A stretch of 29,060 bases of DNA from Priapulus caudatus. Its lineage: Eukaryota > Priapulida > Priapulimorpha > Priapulimorphida > Priapulidae. A program made the position numbers and the translations under genes. Below are positions 1 to 10,509 of this stretch, piece after piece (positions within the stretch are counted from its first letter, which is position 1; the number at the start of each line of letters is the position of its first letter). The notes beneath the pieces were generated by a model. It searched no databases and was not told the origin of the DNA. It worked only from the letters and a program-made list of their open reading frames with translations. The stretch is taken from the NCBI RefSeq assembly GCF_000485595.1, contig NW_014577151.1, positions 14,729 to 43,788 of the forward strand, given 5' to 3'.

Positions 1-132
1 GTGTGTATGCGTGTGTGTGTGCGCGTGCGTGCGCGTGCGTGTGCGTGTGTGTAGGTGTGTGAGTATGCGTGTGTGCGTGCGTGCGTGCGTGCGCGTGTGT
101 ATGCGTGCGCATGCGTTTGCATGCGCCTATGT
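1..132. repeat. GT/GC-rich microsatellite (GTGTGC, GTGCGT units)
   Basis: Alternating purine-pyrimidine sequence dominated by GTGT, GTGC and TGCG steps. It continues off the left edge of the window. It is of the same type as the arrays near exons d, e and f farther right. Alternating GT/GC DNA can adopt the Z form, but nothing here shows that it does. Confidence 0.9.
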
Positions 133-370
133 AGTGCGATGCATATTCATATTGTAAACACTTATCTTATTCGACTTATTTCTAACCGATGGGTGTTTCC
201 ATAAGCAGCCCATCCTTTACTTAAATAGGCTTAAGTAGGCCACATAGGCTTACGACCGTGGACGGCGCTCGACGGTTCCTGTCGTACGTGAGTAAGCATG
301 AATTCAGGATGACAGCCGCGTGAGTGTTGTACTGGGTAATGAAGCTGGCTGTCACTACTCTGTGTTGCAG

Positions 371-460
371 GCGAATGCTACCCGTCGTTGTCATTGAATT
401 CGGTGTCGATCGTGTGTAGGAGGCTGTACCAGGTCTCTGCTCAAGCACAGTGGGATACGG
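371..460 (+). CDS. CCDC142: CCDC142 internal exon (most 5' exon in the window)
   Basis: A 90-nt exon that is too short to stand out as an open frame. The acceptor is CTCTGTGTTGCAG ending at 370 and the donor is a strong GTGAGT at 461. Of the three frames only one is open; it starts with two bases of a split codon and ends with one base (phase 1 to phase 1). Its last base, G, joins the first two bases of the exon at 1220 (TT) to make GTT (Val) with no frame break. The peptide is about 30 residues, polar and probably helical, and ends in QAQWDT, which runs into VQCEALAACASDK of the next exon. That suits the helical middle of CCDC142. The call rests on splice sites and phase rather than on a recognised motif, so it is less certain than the downstream exons. 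Confidence 0.55.
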
Positions 461-584
461 GTGAGTGCAAGAGACACAGATACAGCTAGCTGGGGAAGCT
501 GAGTGGGTGTTGTTACTGCTAGGGCCTTTTTCTTGTACTTCTTTTTCAGCTTCTTTCTCTACTACTATTTCTTCTTTGTCATCG

Positions 585-842
585 TCTTTTTCTTTTCTTT
601 TCCCCATTCTCTTCCTCCTCTTCCTTCTCCTCTTCCTTCTCCTTCTCCTCTTCCTTCTCCTCTTCCTTCTCCTCCTCTTCCTTCTCCTCCTCTGCCATTC
701 TCTTCCCCCTCTTTCTTCTCCTCTTCCTTCTCCTCCTGCTCCTGCTCCTCCTCTCCTCCTCTCCTCCTCTCCTCCTACTCCTTCTCCTCTTCTCCTCCTA
801 CTCCTTCCCCCCTCCTATTCCTCTTTCTCTTCTTCTTCTTGT
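585..842 (+). repeat. CT-rich polypyrimidine tract (CTCCTC/CTTCCT)
   Basis: About 260 bases almost free of purines, built from CTCCTCTTCCTT-type units. It lies in the intron between the exons at 371 and 1220. Open frames crossing it read as Leu/Pro/Ser/Phe runs and are not genes. Long homopyrimidine mirror tracts of this kind can form triplex (H-DNA). Similar tracts precede exon c in both duplicon copies. Confidence 0.9.
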
Positions 843-983
843 AATTAGCAAAACCTTTACAATGCCTCGTTCATAATAAGAGATATAGTCAAAATAGGAA
901 AGCAAATTCTATTAACACACAGAGGCGAAAGCTGGAGTTGTCTGTATAGTCACTGGTGTATAGATGTTAAGTTAGCGCGTGTA

Positions 984-1198
984 GTTCACCCCTGGGCTGC
1001 GAGAGTGTGTTTTCTGTTACCCCCATGTTTTCGCCTCGCCCCTTCTGTCCCCCCATATAATTATTATACTAGATAGTCTATGTGTCGCTATATATTTCTA
1101 TGGTTCACCCCTGTGTTTTCGCTCTCATCCCTCTCTAAAGCAGCGTGTGCATCGTTGTGTTATCTGTACCCCCGTGTGTTCGCCTCACCCCTTCTAAC
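984..1198 (+). repeat. Degenerate direct repeat ahead of the exon at 1220
   Basis: Two related copies, at about 984-1050 and 1103-1198. Both start with GTTCACCCCTG and both contain a segment like TGTTATCTGTACCCCC followed by TTCGCCTC(A/G)CCCCTTCT. The second copy runs into the polypyrimidine stretch and acceptor of the exon at 1220, so the pre-acceptor region itself appears duplicated. Confidence 0.6.
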
Positions 1199-1219
1199 AC
1201 AATGTGCGTATCGTTGCAG

Positions 1220-1414
1220 TTCAGTGCGAGGCTCTGGCGGCTTGCGCGTCGGACAAGTGCCAGCCCGTGCCGCTAGAGAACGAGCTGTACGGAACGAGAA
1301 CGGGCAAGCTACTGAGGGACGCCTACGCACCGCTACTGTCCGTGCTCATGCAGGCAAGAGAGCTGGTCACGCACGTGCCTGCCACCAACACGCTTCACTC
1401 CAACGCTCAAAGAA
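1220..1414 (+). CDS. CCDC142: CCDC142 exon a (internal exon)
   Basis: A 195-nt exon with acceptor TATCGTTGCAG ending at 1219 and donor AGAA|GTAAGC at 1415. It is open in one frame, phase 1 at both ends. The peptide begins VQCEALAACASDKCQPVP, contains the helical stretch LLRDAYAPLLSVLMQARELV and ends THVPATNTLHSNAQR. Its final A joins AC of exon b to give Asn, in frame. The GC-rich codon use matches the other exons. CCDC142 is a poorly characterised metazoan protein made mostly of helices, and no enzymatic motif is expected or seen. The assignment depends on the linked C-terminal exons. The donor is also the first unit of the 36-bp minisatellite that follows directly. No second copy of this exon is seen, so it lies outside the duplicated block. 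Confidence 0.8.
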
Positions 1415-3770
1415 GTAAGCGATGATAAGATAAGGAAAGGTGACACAGAAGTAAACAATGATAAGATAAGGAGAGGTGACACAGAAGTAAACAATGATAA
1501 GATAAGGAGAGGTGACACAGAAGTAAGCAATGATAAGATAAGGAGAGGTGGTGACACAGAAGTAAGCAATGATAAGATAAGGAGAGGTGGTGACACAGAA
1601 GTAATCAATGATAAGATAAGGAGAGGTGGCTGAGCACAGAAAGCTGATATGCAACTGATATAGATGAGGAAGGGTGCACACAGTAGAGTAGCGGAAATGA
1701 TTCAAGATAAGGATGAGGTGACATAGAGAGAGTAGAGACCATGATAAGTAGGAGAGGTGAGGGTGACAAACAGAAGTAATCAATGAGTCAAGATAACGGA
1801 GAAGGGTGACCAGCAGAATGCTAAATCAAGCCTGATAAGATTAAGGAGAGCGTCGGTGACAGACAGATGTAAGCAATGATAAGATAAGGAGAGGTGGTGA
1901 CAGAAGTAATCCATGATTAAGATAAGGAGGAGGTGGTGAGCAGAAGTAATCATTGATAGTAAGCGAGGGTGACGAGCAGAGTAAATCAATGATAAGATAA
2001 GGTAGGGCTGGTGACACAGAAGTACATGTCCGAATCAGATAAGCGATAAGGAGAGGTGGTTAGACACAGAAAAGTAAGCATGATAAGATACGGAGCAGGT
2101 GGGCGTGAACCAGCAGAAGTAAGCAATCTGATAGGAGATACGGAGAGCGTGACACCACGACGTCACATTCAATCGATGAAGATAAGGCAGAGGTGTGGAC
2201 AGCAGAAGTCATCAATGATAAGTATAAGGAGAGGTGGTGAAACAGGAAGTAAGGGCCAATGGATAAGCATAGGAACAGAGGTGGTGACCAGAAGTTAATC
2301 AATGATAGAGATAAGGAGAAGGTGGTGACAGCAGAGTAGCGATTGATCCAGATAAGGGAGAGGGTGGTGCCAGCAGGAGGTAATCATTGATGAGATAAGG
2401 AGAGGGTGGTGACACGAAGAAGTAAAGACGAATGATAAGAATAAAGTGTAGCAGGCTAGTGACGAACAGGGAAGTCAAAGACGGGATGGAGATAAGAACT
2501 AAGCGGAGAGGTGGTGACACACGAAGTAATGGCGAAGATGGATAAAGGTATAAGGAGAGGTAGATGACACCGAAGTAATCAATGATAAAGAATAAGGAGA
2601 GTGTAGGCTGACAGCGAGAGTAATCAATGATAAGTAAGGAAGGTGAGCACAGAAGTAGGAGCAAGTAGATAAGGATCAATGGAGAAGGTGGTACAGCGAC
2701 ACAGAAGTTAAAGCAATGAGTTAAGAAAATAAGAGAGAAAGGTGGTGACCAAGAAGATATGCAGATATAAGATTGAAGAGGTAGTGACAAATGACAGAGT
2801 GTACAATGATGAAGACATAAGGGGAAGAGAAGAGGTGAGGTCCGACATCTCCTAGAGGGAGAGTGGATCAGATGATAGCGATACAGGAGACTGGTAGCTG
2901 AACACTCAGCAAGGTACAGCCAATCATAAGATTAAGGGAGAGAGCTGGCGTGACACGCAAGTAAGGAAGCGATACTGCATAAGATAACGCGACGAGGACT
3001 GGCTGACCACCCCCACGAAGTATCCACACTGCACTCACACCGCACTCAGGAGAGGTAGTGACACCGGAGAAGTAATCCGAAGTGATCAAGATAGCGAGCA
3101 TTGCGTGATTCACATGAAGTAATAACAATAAGATAGGAGGATATGATGGAGAAGAGATTGTTGGTGGGATACAGGAAGTCAGAGCGGTAATTGATAAGGA
3201 ATAAGGAGAGGTGACCACGGATAGTCACATGCAATGAGTAAGGCGATAAGGAGACGGGTAGTGACACACGCACAGTCACACTCGGCAATGATAAGCATGA
3301 GGAGAGGTGTGGACACCAGAGAGTAATGCAATGATAAGATAAGGAGAGGTAGTGACACAGAGCCCTAATGCATGGACTCACCAGGGATAAAACGGCAGAG
3401 AGAAAAGCAATTGGTGACACCGAGTAGAATATATAAGCTAAGCGAATAGTGACACAGAAGTTAATCAATGCTAAGCATAGCGAGAGGATCCGCTGAACAG
3501 CACGCTCAACTCCACCTCCCGCACTCCAGACTCACCGAGAGCGCTCACGTCGCACACACGCACTCTCGTACACACACCTCGATACCCACGCCATAAGCCG
3601 CAGCGGCCGGCGCTCGACACAACCCCGAACGTCCAGCTCATGGATAAGATAAAGGAGACGGTGGTTGACAACAGAAGTCATAATGATACCGAGAAGTTAA
3701 GGAAGACGGTAGATGACACAAGAAGGTAAGGCCAATGATAAGATAAGGAGAGGTGACACAGAAGTAACTA
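1415..3770 (+). repeat. 36/39-bp GATA-motif minisatellite starting at a splice donor
   Basis: Units start at 1415, 1451, 1487, 1523, 1562 and 1601, giving periods of 36, 36, 36, 39 and 39. The unit is GTAAGCAATGATAAGATAAGG followed by AGAGGTGACACAGAA; the 39-bp form has GGTGGTGACAC in place of GGTGACAC. Up to about 1640 the copies are near-identical. From there to about 3770 the same unit continues with dense single-base insertions and an irregular period, as in uncorrected long-read sequence. Each unit carries two overlapping GATA-type sites (TGATAAGATAAGG) and a copy of the donor-like AGAAGTAAG. Segments of unrelated sequence interrupt it, chiefly at 3000-3050 and 3490-3645. Confidence 0.9.
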
Positions 3771-4149
3771 GACAGAGTGCACTCACGGAGAGGCACTCGC
3801 TAGGAAGGCTGCTACCCCATACAGTGGAACACCTGTGAGAACGGCCATGATTGGGCTTATCACCCCCGTGTAGAGTCCAGACTTCTCGCGCTCTTCCCCC
3901 GCTTGAGCTCGACCTAGCTTGAATTAGGGTGTGACTTGGATACTGTGACATCGTCGTGTTGAATAAGAACTGTGTGATACTCGTGACATGTCTGCCTGAT
4001 GTGACTGTGGATGACTGTGACATCGTCTGTCTGACTGTGGACTGTGAGGCTAGCAACCCGCCCTCCACGTGTAGGTTAGCCATCTCATCGATATATGTTA
4101 CTCTACATAGCTACCGATGTATGATGTTGCTCCCCAAAAACTCGGACCT
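3771..4149. other. Intron sequence with no gene seen
   Basis: This is unique-looking intron sequence between the minisatellite and duplicon copy 1. The word TGTGACATCGTC occurs twice (near 3946 and 4016) among several GACTGTG words, which suggests an old short repeat. No splice-bounded open frame could be supported. Confidence 0.4.
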
Positions 4150-5214
4150 GAGTGTCTAGTCTTACCTGTTTCGTCGTCGCGTATCATCTGACACGGCGAC
4201 CGATGAGGGTATATTTGCATTCGTCGCCGCTCCACGAGTTCCCGCACGCCCCCTAATGCACTGTGGGCTGTTTTAACTGTCTGTCTGTAGACCAGACTTT
4301 TCCGTCCTTTAGAAATATTACTGATTTTTTTTTGAACTTGGGGAAAATGAAATTTATAATTTTCTTACAATTTTCTTCTGGATCCGCACTTTTCGGCTCC
4401 GCCATGCTAATCACCCGTCGCGGGTGAACGTTGTCCATAATGTTCGTGCGATCAAATCGTTTACTGGCGACGCGGCTGTGCATTGAGATGCGGCCTGCGT
4501 TCTCTTGGCAAGTTTTCAATGGCGCGAGGCGAGAGCGAGTGAAACAAAGGGAGGCGCAGCGAGCTCGGCGAGGGGCGCATTAGCTGGGTTGCAACTCGGT
4601 CCAATGCACATATAGAAGTCGTGTGCGCGCGGATTCAATTGCCTGCTGGTGTAGGCGTTTTCGTGCTGATGTTTTTTCAGTTCAAGTGGCGAGGCCTTTT
4701 ACTAAAATCTCGTCACTGTGGTAGAGCTGGTCGTTCAGCAGCGTAGTGATCAAAAGGAACGGTTATTTGAACTTTCTCTTGGGAGGTCGACGGAAAAAGA
4801 GGATATCATTTTGCCAAGCGATAACCAAGACAGAATAAAAAATTGTTAGTCATAATTCTCTCATGCATCTAATCCTAATCATGTCTTAAAGTAGTTTCAA
4901 AATGCTGTTTAATCATGGCTCATTACCTGGATAATTTGAATTAATAAATAAAGTTTCGCCTACAACATAAACCTACAGCCTTTAGAATGTTGGTTGTACC
5001 TGTTGTTACATGTTTTACACAACCTGCTCACTAAAGAAATGTTAAAAAATATGTTCCGGAGACTTGAAACATGTGTCCGTGTGACGGCGTGATAAGTGAT
5101 TAGACTATTGAGCGAGATTGTCTCAGCACATGATAGAGTCAGATTCAAGTGGTTAATCGTCGGTCGCGTGGCAACAAGACATCTAACGCTGGAGCGTGTA
5201 TTTTGTTGCGCCAA

Positions 5215-5419
5215 GACCAAACGAGCTTAAGTGTAGAGGGCTGACTGGGCCCGCGACGCTACGCCTCACTGCCCGCAGGCCTATCCGTGTCGTGCTCGCC
5301 GACTGCTCAGCGGCTCGCCACCACTGGTCGGCCGACGTCAAGGCCCCACCTCAGTTCCTCCAGCTCGTGGTCACCTGCGGCACCTTTCACTGCTCATCAC
5401 ACAACACCGATGGCTCAAC
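5215..5419 (+). pseudogene. CCDC142: CCDC142 exon b, degraded first copy
   Basis: Corresponds to exon b at 14465-14631 but is about 205 nt instead of 167. Recognisable pieces are ACGAGCTTAAGTGTAGAG, CTCGCCACCA, TGGTCGGCCGACGTCAAGGCC and CAGTTCCTCCAGCTCGTGGTCAC. Multiple insertions break the frame. The acceptor TTCGCAG has become TTGCGCCAAG, and the donor CTCAAGGTGTGT has become CTCAACGTGGTG, so neither splice site is intact. The whole surrounding intron shows the same insertion-rich difference, so I think the damage lies in the sequence data and not in the gene, but it could also be a true decayed copy. Confidence 0.7.
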
Positions 5420-6117
5420 GTGGTGGAGATGGCATGCCGGTAATGCACACGCGCCGAGTCCAACCCTTACTGCAGAAGCCCCCACGCTGCGCCCAATTTA
5501 CTGAAACAGTCTACTAAGCGTTTACTAGCTACTAAGTGTCTCTAACAGTGAAACATTCAAGTCTACAAAAGGTCTACAGGCTAGGGCACCCCGACCTGCT
5601 GGAGGCTACAGTCCTATAGGTAGCGGCTAACTACCGACTACTAAAGTGCCTACAAAGTACTAAGTCGTCGTAACAACGTAAAGTCTAGCAGTAGTCTAAA
5701 GTCTCTTGCAAGCGACGTTGGCTGCAAGATGAACGTTGGTCGCTGCACGTATGATCGGCATGTGTTTTAGTTGGGGACAGAATTTAAACCTGCTAACAGA
5801 CATGCCTCTAAAGAGTAACCGTCTGTTATACGGGCTTCTTAGCATTGCTCCTGAGTGGGAGTTTTACGGGGATCCTGTTATCAGACATGGAATATCGTAT
5901 CTAGTATAAGGAGAATTCGCCGTTGATTTGAGGCCATATTTACGGTGAAGCCCCTTCTATAGAAGCGGTCGGCGGTGTCTATACAGGCGACTCTCCGGGT
6001 TTCGGCCGTAAGAGTGTGGTACAGATTAACTGAGGCCTATCTCGTCTGATAGTGCTGGAATGAGAGCGTATTTATCAGGCGTGCGCTTATTGTTCCGACA
6101 ACCGTTAGTAACAATTT

Positions 6118-6132
6118 CAGGGGCGGATCCAG
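6118..6132 (+). mobile_element. Possible transposon terminus CAGGGGCGGATCCAG, copy 1
   Basis: The same terminus-like 15-mer is present at 15252-15266 in the clean copy. Words of this form are familiar as ends of non-autonomous DNA transposons in marine invertebrates; that is from memory. No inverted partner was found nearby, so the element is at best a fragment. Confidence 0.3.
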
Positions 6133-6689
6133 AGGGTTTGGGTGACCAGTTTATCCCATCATGTTCTTCTGCGCTAGGGGAGGTTCCGGGGGCTGCCCCC
6201 GGGGAATTTTTCTTTTAAAATTAGGTGTATATTTTTGGTGGCATTCTGGTGAAGTTTTGGAGGCTTGTACGGTCTTCTGGAAACTGGTGGCAAACCGGAC
6301 CTAAATAGCGGCGCCTTGATGTGTTGGGACAGGATAACCTAGATATTTACCTGGTCTTCACCTATTCTAACGCATGGTAAAGCGCTGCATGCGAAGAATG
6401 CAGAAGCAACGGTGATTTTTAGAGAGGCCTGCCATTATTAACATTTAAATGAATTAGCTTCTTCTAAAATTGTTATTTTTAGTTTTCAAAAAAATGTTAT
6501 CTGAACTGCTGACTCAAGATCTACTCATTTATAAGACATTCTAGCTCTGAACAGGGTAATCCTTCTCGGCACGCGTCTTGCTCCTGCGTCACCAGGGTGG
6601 ACGCCGGCTGTAGCGCTGTCGTGCTTGTTTCATACGTAGCGAACACGAAGTCCCACTGCACTTTGATGCGTGTGCGAGACGGAATAGAC

Positions 6690-6945
6690 GATTTCTCCTC
6701 CTCCTCCTCCTCCTCCTACTCCTGCCCCTCCTCCTCGGCTGCCATCCGTCCTTCTCCGTCTCCCTCTCCCTGGCCTCGCTTGCTCTGCTTCCTCCTCTGC
6801 CCTCCTCGTCTACTTCCTCCTCCTGAGGCCGTCGCTCTTCTCCTCGCTGCCCGTGACCTCTTCCCGTCGCTCCTCCTCCTGCCCCTTCTCTCGCTCTTCC
6901 TGCCCTGCCCCTGCCCCTCCCTCTTCCTTCTCGCTGAGACGCTGG
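6690..6945 (+). repeat. CTCC polypyrimidine tract before exon c'
   Basis: Runs of TCCTCC, CTGCCCCTCC and CTTCCTCC end about 40 bases before the acceptor at 6986. This is the noisy counterpart of 15764-15978. The 297-codon frame that crosses it is low-complexity translation. Confidence 0.85.
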
Positions 6946-6986
6946 TCGTTTTCTTGGTTTCTTTATCCCCGTGCGCGCACCCGCAG

Positions 6987-7200
6987 ATGCTGGTCTGCAA
7001 CGTGAACCGACGACTCTTCTATCTGCGGCCTAGGCCAAGCGTACACAAGCTGGCAGCTCAGGCTCGACGCAGCTGTCCTGACTCGGGCAGTGCCGCCGCC
7101 CCAGGCCCTGGCGCTGCAGATCGCGTCGTGCTGCAACATCGCACGTCGACGTCGGCTCTGGCAAGCAGCTGCACGACGGGCGACGTCCCACCGCTGCACG
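6987..7200 (+). pseudogene. CCDC142: CCDC142 exon c, degraded first copy
   Basis: Counterpart of exon c at 16018-16209, 214 nt instead of 192. The acceptor CACCCGCAG and the opening ATGCT plus AACCGACGACTCTTCTATCT are kept, so the first residues still read NRRLFYL. After that, insertions and substitutions shift the frame. The end reads GCTGCACG|GTTTGT in place of GCTGCAG|GTTTGT. The 28-bp minisatellite follows at once, as in the clean copy. It cannot encode the exon as written. Sequencing error is my preferred explanation because the flanking introns are inflated to the same degree. Confidence 0.75.
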
Positions 7201-7432
7201 GTTTGTTTCGTGTCCCCGTCGGCCCCCGCGGCAACCGAGCCGGTGTTTTTTCGGTCACGGCCTGGCACCAACGCGTTAGTTTTGTCGCCTGGCAACCGAG
7301 CGTTTGGTTTTGTTGCCCCCTGGCAACCGAGCATGTGTCTATCGTCGCCCTGGCAACTGAAGCTATTTGCTTTTGTCCACCACGACAACCGAGGCGTTTG
7401 TTTCGTCGCCCTGGCAGCCGAACGGTCACGCA
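7201..7432 (+). repeat. 28-bp X-box minisatellite, noisy first copy
   Basis: Counterpart of 16210-16410. Recognisable units include GTCGCCTGGCAACCGAGCGT, GTTGCCCCCTGGCAACCGAG and GTCGCCCTGGCAACTGAAGC. The spacing is irregular because of single-base insertions, but the number and order of units agree with the clean copy. Confidence 0.8.
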
Positions 7433-7649
7433 TCGCAAATTGCACGCCAGAAATGGACCGGCAGCGAACGGGGTCAGATATCGTTCGTAGACGCGCACGG
7501 CGACCAGACCGGCGGCCGTATTGGCTCACTAGCTGGCTTGACCTCGGCTTTGGGAACATCAATTCCTCGGCGAACGCAACTTGCGGGAGAGGCGGAAGGG
7601 GGGTGCTACCAATTTCCCGCTGGCGTACATGATTGATGGCTGAGAGGCA

Positions 7650-7724
7650 CGCGGAAGGGGAGGGGAGAGGAGAAGGGAGAAAGGAAGGGTTTAGAAGGGA
7701 AGGGAGGAAGGGGAGGGGGGAGAT
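7650..7724 (+). repeat. GGAAGGG polypurine tract
   Basis: A run of GAAGGGGAGGGGAGAGG-type sequence, nearly pyrimidine-free, downstream of exon c'. It is complementary in composition to the CTCC tract upstream of the exon and corresponds to 16606-16690 in the other copy. Confidence 0.85.
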
Positions 7725-8904
7725 ACCCAATCACTGCCATTATTCCTGTAAGGAAATGTTCTAAGTTAGTAAGGCACGCGGGTCGGTTCTTACATGTGAG
7801 TGTGGATGTATGTGTGGCAGGTCTAGTTGATAGCAATATATTGCATCGCTAAAATCAGCTTTGATAGCTATTGATGGTAATACTTGACACCAGGGATGCC
7901 TAATAAGCTCGCAGGAGCCGCGCACCCAGTTGGAACGGCGATAGTGGATCCTGGCTGCACGAGTTCCGCCCCACGTCCGAAACACGTCTTTCCCCATTTT
8001 TTCCCATGAGAATGGCTAAACAGCATCCCGTAGATTGACAGGCGGGCACTGTTGGCACACGTGAAGCCTGGCATGCGTTGATTCTAGGCAATTAGTGGAC
8101 GAATAATTGAGTAGTATGGAAACGACAAATCGACGCGCCGCGACCAGGCGCCCCGGAATGTGGGCGGTCCGCCGCCGGGTGCGTGCGAATTGTCTAGTCC
8201 TGGCGGTTGACTGGAATGTATGCCCGGTATTTAGCCCCCATGTGCGGTTCGAGAATTTTTTGCGCCGGTTAGGGGGCTGTTTTCCCACACTTCGGTAAAG
8301 CGGGCCCGCCGCGGGAGAAAATAGGTGCCCCCCTTTACAAAGCTATCCGCAAGTACAGCCCTCGGGATTGTTCAAAAGTCAAGCCTGCGCCCGCAGTAAG
8401 GCCGCCCCTTACGGGCCCTGCGCATTCTTTCCACTTGTTCTGCAGACATCCACAATAGGGGGTAGGGCTCCGGCTAGGACCTTCTCATCTGGTCGCATGC
8501 ATAGGGCGGGTGGGCATCTTTTTCCATTGTGTAATGCAAGTAGGTTGGTGGTATGTCTTCAATTGTGTCTGCAATGGGGGTAGGGTTTTCCCAATGGTGC
8601 CAGTTCGCCTTTGGGGGCCTAATCTCATTTTGTGTAGTGAGAGAGGCGCGACGCCGTGGGGGTAATACCGGGCATATACTTAGTGACGCCCCCCGGGTTT
8701 TTCTATCCTTCCGTCCACCGCCCAAACATGCCGCTGGTGCGTTTTGATCAGAGTGGCCGTGGGGAAACGTTAACTCTAGCCACGAGTTACCTTCGCTCGC
8801 TTTCTTCACTGCCCTTTCTTACCCCGGTCTTCGGGGCCCCTTCCCGCCGTGGAGTTGGTGAGACGGAGTCGTAACCAGGCTCGCTCGGCGTTACATGTGC
8901 ATTC

Positions 8905-10495
8905 GTGAGCATCTAGCATCGTACTTGCTACTTCGATACATCTACAATCTACAATCTACATCTAGCGTCTGCCTCTACATCTACACCTAGCATCTCCGTA
9001 ATCTAGCATCTCATGCTGAACATCTACTACTCCTAACACCTACATCTCCTACTTCTAACATCTACATTGCTACAATCTACTCTACCTTCTACTTCTACAA
9101 TCTACATGCTAACATCTAGATCTACAGTCTACATTTACATCTGCATCTAAGACATCTACATCCTAATGACATCTACATCTACATCCTACATCTACATCTA
9201 CACTCTAGCATCTGCATCTGCATCTACATCTAACATGCCTACATCTATCTAGACAGTCTCCATCTTACATCACATCTACCATTAACATGCTACGATCTAC
9301 ACTAACTCCTACATGTAGCAGTCTACGATCTACATCTTTACATTTCAGTCAGGTTTTCAGGTTCGTATTCTGGGTCCTATGTTCCGAGTCGCTACATCTA
9401 CATACGTACTGTGTACGTCGGTGTAGATTAGTCTGATGTCTAGGACTATTGTAGAATCATTAGGGTAGATGCATCTACATACAGAATTGTAAGATGTTAA
9501 GATGTAGATCGTGATGTAGCATGTAAGATGTACGTAATGCACGCAGATTGGGATCAAAATGTAAGATTGTGACTAGCCAAATGTAGATGATAAGACGTCG
9601 ATAGATAACAGATTTCATGAAGCTTAGACTCGCTCGAGCATTAGTGTTAAGATGTAGAAGTAGATGTAGATGTAGGATGTGAGCTGGTAGAATCGCTTAA
9701 CACGATCGTAGATGTATGGTGTAGATACTTAGTAATGTATACATCGATTGTAAGATCGTGTCTGTAGCATGCTAGATTGTCCCCGCCGACTAGTAGATGC
9801 TACTGACTGTACGATGCACACAGATAGACCAGATTACCACCTACCGCGTGTAGACTGTAAGATCGTAGATGGTAATGTACCGACACTGTCGTAGACTGGG
9901 ATGCGTAGCACTGTAGATTGTAGATGCAGATGTCAAATTGAGGAGTAGATGTTGAGCCGCATGGGGTAGGTGTCATGTATGGACTAGACCGTAGACGGAC
10001 CAATCTAAGTAGATGTAACATCTACAGTTACTGCTAATGTAGACATTGTGCTGTAGGAAGCTAGGGGTGTGAGGCAGTCTTGTATAGAGGTGATTCGATG
10101 TCGATATGCTAAGAATGTAGATTAGAGTGTAGGTGTAGATGTAGCATGCACTGACGTGAGTGTACGACCTCGTAGAGTGTCGATGGTATGACTCATAGTA
10201 CGATCTACAGAGGTAAGCAGTGTACACCTGTAATTAGTAGTACTCTACAGTCTACATCTACACTACATCGTAGCATGCTACATCTACATTCTCAGCCTAT
10301 ACTGCGTATTCATCCTACACCTACACCTACGATCTACACCTACGTCTACATTCTACATGTACATCTAGTCATGTTACAGGTCTAGCATCGTACATCTACA
10401 TCTTAACATCTACCATGGTCTACATCTACACGCTATCACGCACACTACGCCTACAACTACTAGTCCTCTAGGGCATCCTAGCACCTACCTCTCTA
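8905..10495. repeat. ACATCT hexanucleotide array with strand switches
   Basis: A degenerate (ACATCT)n array. It reads ACATCT on the + strand from about 8905 to 9350, switches to AGATGT (the complement) from about 9380 to 10015, then returns to ACATCT until about 10495. The sequence is full of irregular single-base changes. The counterpart at 17690-18530 is in one orientation only. A read that folds back on itself would produce such switches. Confidence 0.85.
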
Positions 10496-10509
10496 CGAAG
10501 TCTTAGACG

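Larger units (their letters stand above)
4150..8900 (+). repeat. Duplicon copy 1 (noisy copy, exons b' and c')
   Basis: This is colinear with 13524-17690. Shared landmarks include TGAGTGTCTAGT at the left edge, ATGTTCCGGA, CAGGGGCGGATCCAG (6118 and 15252), the CTCC tract, exon c, the 28-bp minisatellite, the GGAAGGG tract and TGACAGGCGGGCACTGTTGG. Spacings are consistently longer here: left edge to exon b is about 1043 versus 919, exon b to c 1772 versus 1553, and exon c to the ACATCT array about 1925 versus 1672, all 13-15 % longer. Most differences are single-base insertions. The pattern fits unpolished long-read sequence better than ordinary divergence. Confidence 0.85.

Noticed and set aside
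248-287. 40-nt mini-exon with strong donor GTGAGTAAG at 288
   Set aside because: The phase at the 3' side would fit the exon at 371, but the acceptor is weak and the 13-residue peptide carries no recognisable signal.
6597-7490. Longest uninterrupted + frame (297 codons)
   Set aside because: It is a chance frame across the CTCC tract, the noisy exon c' and the X-box minisatellite. It is Leu/Pro/Ser-rich low complexity and not in the frame of exon c after the first residues.
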